Shown: positions 1-5,933 of the stretch, in pieces
Position numbering within the stretch: position 1 is the stretch's first letter
Layout of the letters: each line of letters begins with the position of its first letter
Origin: Coriobacteriia bacterium
Lineage (GTDB): Bacteria; Actinomycetota; Coriobacteriia; Anaerosomatales; JAENZW01
NCBI GenBank assembly: GCA_029858605.1
Contig: JAOUET010000024.1
Coordinates: 1-14,577 of the forward strand
Direction: 5' to 3'
Length of the DNA stretch: 14,577 bases
Made by a program: the position numbers and the translations under genes
The notes under the pieces: model-generated
The model's input: only the letters and a program-made list of their open reading frames with translations
Database searches by the model: none
Told to the model about the DNA's origin: nothing

Positions 1-852
1 CAACACTGGATAGCGGCTGTGGCGCCCGCCGAGAAAGTAGTCGTGCGCAAGTTGCTCCAGCGTGACCTCACCGGGAACGACCAAGGGGCTCGGCGTCATT
101 ATGTCAGCGACGGTGACCGATGCCAGGCGCGACTTGGCGAGCTGTTGGCGATAGGCGGATTCCGAGAGAATCGTCAGGAAGAATCCCATCAGACCGAGCC
201 AAGCGAAATCCAGCCGCCCGTTGAACACTCCGATGGCGGCGCCCCCGACCATTGAGAACCCTATGACCTGTCCCGCACGGGTCGCCCAAAGTGTCGCCTT
301 GAGCAGATCACCCGTTACGGCCCACACGAATGAACGGAAGACACGACCGCCGTCGAGCGGAAATCCCGGAAGCAGATTGAACATGGCCACGAACAGATTG
401 ATCATCCCGAGGTAGCGAGCGGGTCCCCAGATGATGTCGCTGGCGCCGGCGACAGCGAGTACCACGTAGCCGAAGAAGAACAAACCTGCCAGCAAGAGGC
501 TCATCGCAGGACCGGCCACCGCCATCGCGAACTCGCGGCCAGGTCCGTGAGGCTCCTCCGCCATTTCCGCCACGCCCCCGAACAGGAACAGCGTGACCTT
601 GTTGATGCGAAGACCGCCGGCGCGTGCCACGAGAGAGTGACTCATCTCGTGTGCCACGACCGAGGCGAAGAATAGCAGGGTCGTGATCACGCCGCTCGCG
701 ATCGATACGGCTGGCGGCCATCCGAACACCGCCGGGTAGTAACTGAAAGACAGCGACGTGGCCACCAGCGCAAAGATGATGAACCAGCTCGTGTTGACTT
801 CGACCGGGATGCCGAAGATCTTCCCTATGCGAAGCGACGGCAAGCCGAACAC
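1..852 (-). CDS. Site-2 protease family (M50) membrane zinc metalloprotease with CBS region, partial at left edge
   Basis: This is an integral-membrane zinc protease of the site-2-protease (M50) family, which cleaves substrates within the membrane. The frame opens at a GTG (852) with AAAGGA about 11 bases upstream and runs through base 1 without a stop, giving 284 codons. The zinc motif HEMSH is at residues 68-72, inside a hydrophobic segment. The second metal-ligand motif NLLPGFPLDGGR is at about 159-170, with Asp167 the expected third ligand. Several further hydrophobic segments lie between and after them. From about residue 250 the sequence (VADIMTPSPLVVPGEVTLEQLA) looks like the start of a CBS domain, so the whole protein is probably of the M50-plus-CBS type like Mycobacterium Rip3. 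The C-terminus lies outside the window. It sits 27 bases downstream of mtnP on the same strand and is probably co-transcribed. Its substrate cannot be told from the sequence. Confidence 0.9.
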   Translation of the reverse strand, partial: MFGLPSLRIGKIFGIPVEVNTSWFIIFALVATSLSFSYYPAVFGWPPAVSIASGVITTLLFFASVVAHEMSHSLVARAGGLRINKVTLFLFGGVAEMAEEPHGPGREFAMAVAGPAMSLLLAGLFFFGYVVLAVAGASDIIWGPARYLGMINLFVAMFNLLPGFPLDGGRVFRSFVWAVTGDLLKATLWATRAGQVIGFSMVGGAAIGVFNGRLDFAWLGLMGFFLTILSESAYRQQLAKSRLASVTVADIMTPSPLVVPGEVTLEQLAHDYFLGGRHSRYPVL

Positions 853-879
853 GGACCTATTCCTTTCGCTGTTTCCGCC

Positions 880-1674
880 CTAGAACTGCGCTCCCTCGAG
901 AGCGCGAGCGCAAACGCAGTCACGCTGCGCGGGCAAGTTCGGAATCATCTCGTACAGCAGCTGCTTGACCTTGGCGTTGTTCTCGTTGAACACGCGGATG
1001 ACTTCTTCGTTGGTGACAGGCGGCGTGTCTTCGGTGCCGACATCGTAGTCGGTGATAAGCGAGATGTTGCAGTAGCAGATCTCGAGTTCGCGAGCGAGAT
1101 AGCACTCCGGGTATTGCGTCATGTTGATGACTTCCCAGCCCTGCGACGCGAACCATTTGGACTCCGAGCGCGTCGAGAACCGTGGACCTTGGATCACGAC
1201 CACCGTTCCTGTGGGATGCGCCTTGATGCCGAGCTTTCCAGCGGCGTCGATAGCCGCTTGTCTCATCGTGGGGCAGTACGGATCGGCCGACGAGACGTGA
1301 GTCGTGGTGGGCCCGTCATAGAACGTGTCCGCGCGGCCACACGTGCGGTCGACGAACTGGTCGCAGATCACGAAGTCTCCCGGTGCCACATCTTTCCGAA
1401 GTGAGCCGCACGCATTCGGGCCGATAATCCTCGAGACGCCCAACAGTTTCATCGCGTAGACGTTCGCACGATAGTTGATCATGTGCGGCGGATACTGGTG
1501 ATCGACGCCGTGCCTCGGCAGGAAAGCCACGCTGCGCCCGCTGATCTCGCCATACATGACGGGTGACGAAGGCGCACCGTAGGGGGTGTCCACCTTGAAC
1601 TCTCGCGGCTCGTCAATCAGTTCGTAGAATCCGCTTCCGCCGAAGACGCCGATCTCGGCCTGGGGATACTGCAT
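880..1674 (-). CDS. mtnP: S-methyl-5'-thioadenosine phosphorylase
   Basis: This 264-residue cytoplasmic enzyme splits 5'-methylthioadenosine with phosphate into adenine and 5-methylthioribose-1-phosphate, in methionine and purine salvage. Family hallmarks are GVFGGSGFY near the N-terminus, PPHMINYRANVYAMK, the GPRFSTRSES segment, INMTQYPECYLARE and ITDYDVG. The RFSTRSES and TDYD segments resemble adenine-type MTAPs rather than methylthioinosine phosphorylases, so adenine specificity is favoured; adenosine could also be a substrate. A CXC motif (Cys253, Cys255) near the C-terminus recalls the one in Sulfolobus MTAP II. The ATG is preceded by GAGGAG about 8 bases upstream, which fixes the start. 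A possible internal -10 box (TAGAAT, minus strand, 1711-1716) lies upstream but no good -35 was found. The gene is downstream of the YhaM-like gene (gap 78) and upstream of the M50 gene (gap 27). Confidence 0.95.
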   Translation of the reverse strand: MQYPQAEIGVFGGSGFYELIDEPREFKVDTPYGAPSSPVMYGEISGRSVAFLPRHGVDHQYPPHMINYRANVYAMKLLGVSRIIGPNACGSLRKDVAPGDFVICDQFVDRTCGRADTFYDGPTTTHVSSADPYCPTMRQAAIDAAGKLGIKAHPTGTVVVIQGPRFSTRSESKWFASQGWEVINMTQYPECYLARELEICYCNISLITDYDVGTEDTPPVTNEEVIRVFNENNAKVKQLLYEMIPNLPAQRDCVCARALEGAQF

Positions 1675-1752
1675 CTGGTCACTCCTCGGAACGGGGTCGC
1701 TACGCCGATGATTCTAGAGCATTCCCAAATGTCGCTGCGATGAGCGTTGTGC

Positions 1753-2757
1753 CTATCCCGGGCTGCACGCGTACTGATCGTCCTCGCGCGTCCTTTGCGG
1801 ACGATCGTCGTCGACAGCCGACGGAGCGAATAGCGGCCTCCTGAACAGGTTCTGCGCGTCCGTCCACCGCTCATCGAGCGCAGACGCCCCGACGGTCAAC
1901 TCAGTGAACCCCGAGGCCTTCGCGTCCATATTGTCTGCGTGGTGCAGCAGCAGCGCCTCCAGAGTCGAAGGTCGTTTGGGCGCGCCCCATTCGAGTTCGC
2001 CGTGATGCGACAGCACAGCATGCAGGAGCCGGGTCAGAAGAGCGCGCGGGACCTCCGGAGCTTTTGCCGAGACTTGCCCAAGCACTCGCTGTTCTCCGAG
2101 TACGACATGTCCAACCAGGCGTCCGTCATCCGTGTACTCGATCGTCGTCCCCCAGCTGAGTTCGTCGACCTTGCCGATGTCGTGGAGAAGCGCCGCGGTG
2201 ACGAGCAGGTCGCGATCGACATCGTGATATAGGCCCGCCGAGCCGGCGCAGAGCGTCGCCACTGCTACCGTGTGTTCGAGAAGCCCGCCTAGATATGCGT
2301 GGTGGTGCGATTGGGCACCCGGACATTGTTCGAAGCGCCGCAAGAACCCCTTGTCGCCGAAGACGACCGAGAGGACGCGCCGAAGGCGACGATCCGTGAC
2401 GGATGCTGCGAGCGTCCTGAAGCGGCGTTTGAGTTCTTCGACGTCGGCGGCCCCACCCGGGACGAAATCCTCGGCAGAGTAGGAGCGGCACACCTTCATG
2501 TCCTGAAGCGAAACGCGCCTCTGACCACGGTAGGTCGTGACGACTCCTGTCGCCCTGACGATCGCACCGGTCGGGATGGCGACCGCAGTCGAGGACGGCT
2601 TGAAGAGCACAGAACCGATTCGGCCTGTTCGGTCGCCCAACTCCAGGGAGAGGTATGCGTCGCCCGTTCGCGACGTTCTGAGCTGTCGCGCGGTCAAGGC
2701 AAACGAATCGTCAATGCGCCGACCATCCGTCAAGTCCTGAACCCACTGCGCCTTCAT
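1753..2757 (-). CDS. YhaM-like 3'-5' exoribonuclease: OB-fold plus HD domain
   Basis: The 334-residue protein has an N-terminal OB-fold (about 18-90, including AYLSLELGDRTGRIGSVLF and GAIVRATGVVTTYRGQRRVSL) followed by a metal-dependent HD domain. HD-domain signatures are HHAYLGGLLEH (152-162), LLHDIGK with His192-Asp193, LVGHVVLGEQ (215-223), HAVLSHHGELEWGAPKRPSTLEA (246-268) and HHADNMDAK (272-280). This order matches Bacillus YhaM, a 3'-to-5' exoribonuclease acting on single-stranded nucleic acid, and the length is close to that family. The ATG follows GAGGGG with normal spacing. The gene lies 68 bases after the SAM hydroxide adenosyltransferase and 78 bases before mtnP. The domain order is clearly seen; the nuclease activity is inferred from the family. 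The C-terminal 30 residues are polar and not conserved-looking. Confidence 0.85.
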   Translation of the reverse strand: MKAQWVQDLTDGRRIDDSFALTARQLRTSRTGDAYLSLELGDRTGRIGSVLFKPSSTAVAIPTGAIVRATGVVTTYRGQRRVSLQDMKVCRSYSAEDFVPGGAADVEELKRRFRTLAASVTDRRLRRVLSVVFGDKGFLRRFEQCPGAQSHHHAYLGGLLEHTVAVATLCAGSAGLYHDVDRDLLVTAALLHDIGKVDELSWGTTIEYTDDGRLVGHVVLGEQRVLGQVSAKAPEVPRALLTRLLHAVLSHHGELEWGAPKRPSTLEALLLHHADNMDAKASGFTELTVGASALDERWTDAQNLFRRPLFAPSAVDDDRPQRTREDDQYACSPG

Positions 2758-2825
2758 CGGGCATCCCCTCGGTGTCGCCGACTCTGCAAGCCAACATACG
2801 CCGAAGGTCTGACAGGTGAAGGATG

Positions 2826-3632
2826 CTACCCGGCAGATCGCACGCGAGCCGCATCACCAGGTTCGATGCCGTATCGATCGGCAGCACTGTCAGTGCGGAG
2901 GGCGAGCGTGAGCCAGCCGGAGGAGTCCAGCAGGGCCACCGGCTCGCCTTCCCCGACATCCGAAAACGTCTCGCGGAAGGGGACCTCGATCACTACGTGG
3001 CCGAAGCCGAGTTCGAGAGTACCCCTGTCGAACCCGAACTCACCGAGCTCTTCATCGGTTATGCCGATTCTTATCGAGCCGAAGCGGTCGATGTCTACGA
3101 CCTCGGCCTTGACGTGGGAGCCCTCCTGAACACATGGCCCGAACGGTCCGGGCGTGAGTCCGGCGGGATCGACTGGGTGGCCGAGTGAGGAAGGCTCAAC
3201 GCCGCATGCGAGTGCTGCAGCCGCGGGAGCCATGACATCACGGGCATGGAAAGTCGCAAGCGGTGAGCGGAAGTCTATCTTGTCGGAATCGATGGCGATA
3301 GCACACTCGACTCCTCCAGCTCGACGCGAGGCAGGAATCAGGACGCCGTTGTCCGGGCCGACAAGTCGCGTCCCACTCTCGCACACGAGGCAAAGATCGG
3401 CCCTGCTTCCGCCGACACCGGGATCGACAACTACCAGGTGTATGGCTTCCGGAAGCTGGTAGACGCCTGCCGCAGCGACGGCCGCGCCCTTTCGGATGTC
3501 GAACGCGGGAATCAGATGGGACAGATTGACTATCCTGGAATGAGGACACGCCTCGTGGATAACCGCGTGACAGACGCCGACCCATGTATCTTCGAGACCG
3601 AAATCCGAACTAAAACAGATGATGTTCTGCAT
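2826..3632 (-). CDS. SAM hydroxide adenosyltransferase (DUF62 / SAM_HAT), S-adenosylmethionine hydrolase
   Basis: This family cleaves S-adenosylmethionine with a water-derived hydroxide to adenosine and L-methionine. Signatures are ICFSSDFGLEDTWVG at the N-terminus, HLVVVDPGVGGSR (65-77), LVGPDNGVL (90-98), TFHARDVMAPAAAAL (127-141), DRFGSIRIGI in the C-terminal barrel and SSGWLTLALRTDSAA near the end. Asp70, Arg77 and His129 match the Asp-Arg-His triad of archaeal members such as PH0463. The protein is 268 residues long from the ATG at 3632, which begins exactly at the family's N-terminus. The open frame continues 46 residues upstream but that part has no family similarity and enters the divergent lipoprotein gene. 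A GGGGGC sequence just before the ATG is only a fair ribosome site, so the start is moderately sure. It is the first gene of the minus-strand run leading to mtnP. Confidence 0.9.
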   Translation of the reverse strand: MQNIICFSSDFGLEDTWVGVCHAVIHEACPHSRIVNLSHLIPAFDIRKGAAVAAAGVYQLPEAIHLVVVDPGVGGSRADLCLVCESGTRLVGPDNGVLIPASRRAGGVECAIAIDSDKIDFRSPLATFHARDVMAPAAAALACGVEPSSLGHPVDPAGLTPGPFGPCVQEGSHVKAEVVDIDRFGSIRIGITDEELGEFGFDRGTLELGFGHVVIEVPFRETFSDVGEGEPVALLDSSGWLTLALRTDSAADRYGIEPGDAARVRSAG

Positions 3633-3736
3633 CAACGCCCCCGTGCCAAGCTCTACGATGCGCCACACCACACTATACGCCTCGTCGCGTCGGACGACGT
3701 GGTCTACTATGGCAGCAGTGCCTTCCGAAGGAGCAA

Positions 3737-4198
3737 GTGAGGGGCATGCGCCCAGTACACGGAACCGCATCGATTCCCGTCACTGCCCTACTACTGGCTG
3801 TGTCGGTCCTCGCTGGCTGCGGTGGGGCTCGTTTCGAATACCAAGCCTCCGGCAACGAATACACCCTCGAGAGCGTGCGCCGCGTCACAGCGGAAGTGGC
3901 GGAACCCGAGTTCAAGGGGCGACCGACCTCCGACGCAGAGTCCTTGAGACACGACCAACTCGTTGACCTTCGGGCCAAAGGTGGCGAAGCCGAGCGCCTG
4001 GCTACCCTCCTGACCGACTCATTCCCGGGCGAATCGCGATCCGTACCGTACTTCGCCGAGGAAGCCACTGTGGACGACCATCCGGCATGGATCGTCATGG
4101 AAGTATGGGGCTCGGCCGAGGGGGAGCTGGAGAACACCCGGATGTGGGTCTTCGATCGCGACACCGGCCAGGTACTGCTCGCGACTTCTTCTCGATAA
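3737..4198 (+). CDS. Small putative lipoprotein, uncharacterised
   Basis: This 153-residue protein has a lipoprotein signal peptide: a short positive N-terminus, the hydrophobic run TALLLAVSVLA and a lipobox LAGC with Cys28 as the lipidation site. The mature part is about 125 residues, rich in acidic residues, and ends in a beta-rich stretch (AWIVMEVWGSAEGELENTRMWVF) that looks like a small extracytoplasmic domain. I do not recognise the family. The start is uncertain between GTG 3737 and ATG 3746: AAGGAG at 3728-3733 is 3 bases from the first and 12 from the second, neither ideal. The lipobox is retained with both. The gene is divergent from the SAM hydroxide adenosyltransferase and convergent with the next gene, with only 6 bases between the two stops. 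Confidence 0.75.
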   Translation: MRGMRPVHGTASIPVTALLLAVSVLAGCGGARFEYQASGNEYTLESVRRVTAEVAEPEFKGRPTSDAESLRHDQLVDLRAKGGEAERLATLLTDSFPGESRSVPYFAEEATVDDHPAWIVMEVWGSAEGELENTRMWVFDRDTGQVLLATSSR

Positions 4199-4204
4199 CC
4201 GGCT

Positions 4205-4579
4205 CTATAGGGCCAGCTCCAACTGCGCTGGAACCCGTGCCGACAGACCGGCGCGACAGACTTCCGAGGTGCGCTCGAATACCTGCACGGCCCCACCTGC
4301 CGCCTGAACATCGGCGATGACGGATGCATGGACGAACCTCTCGGCCAGCGAGTCCAATCGCCGATCGCGAGACTCGAGACACCTGTTGCGCACGATTCCC
4401 CAGAAGTACCCGCGAACGCGAGCCGTCCCTCCTGCTCGCCCCGAGTCCTCGTCGAATCCGAGACGCTCCATAGTGATGAGTGCGGCCTCCTCCGCAAGCC
4501 AACGAGGAACACCCCTGTCCAGCGCGTCGTGCATCACACCGTCAAGATGGCGTTGCATCCAACCTGGGCTGACCTGCAT
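4205..4579 (-). CDS. Hypothetical protein, 124 residues
   Basis: I do not recognise this gene. The predicted protein looks soluble and mostly alpha-helical, with the amphipathic stretch WLAEEAALITMERLGF, a basic segment VRGYFWGIVRNRCLESRDRR (about 55-74) and two cysteines. There is no membrane segment or signal peptide. Codon use in this frame is G/C-rich at third positions like its neighbours, which supports real coding over the overlapping plus-strand frames. The ATG at 4579 has GGAGGT 11 bases upstream, a slightly long spacing; an alternative ATG lies 7 codons further in. It is in the same direction as the small gene at 4650-4889 (gap 70) and could share its transcript. Confidence 0.6.
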   Translation of the reverse strand: MQVSPGWMQRHLDGVMHDALDRGVPRWLAEEAALITMERLGFDEDSGRAGGTARVRGYFWGIVRNRCLESRDRRLDSLAERFVHASVIADVQAAGGAVQVFERTSEVCRAGLSARVPAQLELAL

Positions 4580-4649
4580 CGCAAAAGAACACCTCCCACA
4601 CGAACCTACGTTCGCATGGAAGGCTAGCGGTCGGGTCTGACATCGACCC

Positions 4650-4889
4650 CTATAGAGGGAAGAGCACCGCGATGGCGTCGCGGTTCACTGCGAGATACGG
4701 CGCCTCATACAACAGGTGGTCCGACTGCAGATCGAACACCTTTGCGTTGGTTATCGCGAAGAAGTCCTTTGCCTTGGAGTTGAGTGCATCAGTCAGGCGG
4801 CTGCCGGCCAAGACGTACATCTCGCCCTCGATGCGATAGACCGATGTCGCAATCAGAACGTTCACACGGTCCTTGTTCGTGTAGACCAC
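4650..4889 (-). CDS. Small uncharacterised protein, DUF6812-like
   Basis: This short protein of about 79 residues has a compact beta-rich pattern: a VNVLIATSVYRIEGEMYVL strand pair, then SRLTDALN, FFAITNAKVFDL, and LLYEAPYLAVNRDAIAVLFP. The pattern of the RLTDALN turn followed by APYLAVNRDAI resembles the DUF6812 family, but this is from memory of the motif, not a search. There is no signal peptide or membrane helix. The frame could begin at TTG 4895, but AAGGGGG sits directly against that codon, while it is about 7 bases from the GTG at 4889, so 4889 is chosen. It lies 87 bases downstream of the DUF2085 gene and 70 bases upstream of the hypothetical gene, all on the minus strand. Confidence 0.7.
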   Translation of the reverse strand: MVYTNKDRVNVLIATSVYRIEGEMYVLAGSRLTDALNSKAKDFFAITNAKVFDLQSDHLLYEAPYLAVNRDAIAVLFPL

Positions 4890-4976
4890 GTACAACCCCC
4901 TTCACGCACGGCTTATGTACGACTCTATCGCATGAACACGCTGCTGGAAACCTGTCGGCATCACTCGACTCTGTCC

Positions 4977-5657
4977 CTATGCCGCAACCCCAACCAAGAA
5001 GACGCGCAGCAAGGAGGACAGGCCGAGTTCCACGATTGTCAGGGCGAAGGCGAAACCCACGGCGATTCCGGTATCGCGCAAACGGTCGAATCTCCTGTCG
5101 AACAGCGGAATGAGACAGACGATGACCAGGTTGACCGATGTGAACGTCACGAGAATGGCGACGGCGACCAGAACTGGATACGCGACACCAAGGCTCGGCA
5201 TGACCCACATGACGATCGCCCCGGTGACCGGGATCGCCGCCAGGAAGAGCGCGACGTCCCTAGCTCTCCCCAGCACCCGCGTCTGCCCCGACCGCCGCCA
5301 GAGCTGCGCGTTGAGCAACGGTATCGTGAATGCACCGATGGCGAAGCCTGCCGCGAGACCGGTTGTAAGACGAAGGGCGTTGTTCGTCTCGCGAATGCCT
5401 AGATACGACGTCAGTCCATCGAGCGCCATCAGAGCGATACCCGCGATCAACGCCAGCGTGATCGACATCGGAGGTACTTCGGCCGAACGCCGCTTGCGCT
5501 CCATCAATCCCAAGAGAACAAGTGCCACGGCGAAACCGGCGTATATCCCGGTGTCCCTGGCGCAGACGGGTACCTGAACTCCGCCGCCGGTAAACGAGCG
5601 CTCGGGCAGCTGGTGGCATAACCCCATGCCCATCCATTGCAGCAGGTTCTCCAGCAT
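4977..5657 (-). CDS. DUF2085 family membrane protein
   Basis: This is a polytopic membrane protein of 226 residues. The DUF2085 signature is present at the N-terminus: Cys14-His-Gln, PERSF (18-22), and VCARDTGIYAG (31-41). A second conserved block, GIRETNNALRLTTGLAAG (87-104), follows. About five hydrophobic segments are visible, roughly 37-52, 66-80, 98-115, 135-182 (probably two) and 197-224. The conserved Cys/His residues suggest a metal or redox site but the family has no established function that I can name. The frame is open much further upstream, through the tRNA and its flanking hairpin, but that cannot be coding. The ATG at 5657 or a GTG at 5666 are the sensible starts; AGGA is about 11 bases from the ATG and 3 from the GTG. 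Confidence 0.85.
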   Translation of the reverse strand: MLENLLQWMGMGLCHQLPERSFTGGGVQVPVCARDTGIYAGFAVALVLLGLMERKRRSAEVPPMSITLALIAGIALMALDGLTSYLGIRETNNALRLTTGLAAGFAIGAFTIPLLNAQLWRRSGQTRVLGRARDVALFLAAIPVTGAIVMWVMPSLGVAYPVLVAVAILVTFTSVNLVIVCLIPLFDRRFDRLRDTGIAVGFAFALTIVELGLSSLLRVFLVGVAA

Positions 5658-5688
5658 GGGCTGCACGAATCCTGTCTTCTCGAAAGGA

Positions 5689-5720
5689 GACGGCAGACCG
5701 GTCAAGACCGGTCTGCCGTC
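5689..5720 (-). terminator. Hairpin downstream of tRNA-Pro, likely terminator
   Basis: A perfect inverted repeat has 15-base arms (GACGGCAGACCGGTC and GACCGGTCTGCCGTC) separated by AA. It lies 10 bases past the 3' end of tRNA-Pro and just before the DUF2085 gene. Reading on the minus strand it is followed by TCCTTT, a poor U tract. A transcription terminator for the tRNA is the simplest reading, though the U tract is imperfect. Confidence 0.65.
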
Positions 5721-5730
5721 AGGACATTCG

Positions 5731-5807
5731 TGGTCGGGATGGCGGGATTCGAACCCACGACCTCTGCGTCCCGAACGCAGCGCTCTACCAAGCTGAGCCA
5801 CATCCCG
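5731..5807 (-). tRNA. tRNA-Pro (anticodon CGG)
   Basis: The minus strand reads as a complete 77-base cloverleaf. The acceptor stem is CGGGATG paired with CATCCCG. The D arm contains GGCTCAGCTTGGTAGAGC, the anticodon stem is CTGCG/CGCAG, and the loop TTCGGGA gives anticodon CGG, which reads CCG proline codons. The T arm is GTGGG TTCGAAT CCCGC. Discriminator A is followed by an encoded CCA end. All stems pair well. Confidence 0.97.
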
Positions 5808-5817
5808 ACGAGCGTGT

Positions 5818-5846
5818 ATCATACACGCTCGCAGATACGCAGGCAA
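5818..5846 (-). promoter_or_regulatory. Sigma-70-type promoter of tRNA-Pro
   Basis: On the minus strand TTGCCT (5841-5846) and TATGAT (5818-5823) are separated by 17 bases. The -10 box ends 10 bases before the first base of the tRNA, so transcription would start just ahead of the mature 5' end. The -10 box is centred in a palindrome (5810-5830) with arms GAGCGTGTAT and ATACACGCTC. Confidence 0.65.
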
Positions 5847-5878
5847 AGACTCCTTGACGTGCAGCTTCAGGCATCCAA

Positions 5879-5908
5879 GAGGGCCGACCCGCTAACGGGT
5901 CGGCCCTC
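5879..5908 (-). terminator. Hairpin downstream of the multiheme cytochrome gene, likely terminator
   Basis: A perfect 13-base-pair stem (GAGGGCCGACCCG / CGGGTCGGCCCTC) has a four-base loop (CTAA on the plus strand). It starts 26 bases after the stop codon of the cytochrome gene in its reading direction. No clear U tract follows on either strand. Position and stability support a terminator or a 3'-end-stabilising structure for the cytochrome message. Confidence 0.65.
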
Positions 5909-5933
5909 GAGACCTACAAGTAGACTTGTGACA

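Noticed and set aside
2299..3129. A 276-codon plus-strand open frame
   Set aside because: It lies across two minus-strand genes with clear catalytic motifs and has no recognisable domain.
3633..3770. 46-residue N-terminal extension of the SAM hydroxide adenosyltransferase
   Set aside because: It overlaps the divergent lipoprotein gene and has no family similarity. The conserved N-terminus begins at the ATG at 3632.
4201..4214. Small hairpin GGCTC-TATA-GGGCC between two convergent stops as a bidirectional terminator
   Set aside because: The stem is only five pairs with one G-T wobble and there is no U tract, so it is too weak to call.
5658..5846. N-terminal extension of the DUF2085 protein
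   Set aside because: The frame remains open but would translate the tRNA-Pro gene and its terminator-like hairpin. The family similarity starts at the ATG at 5657.
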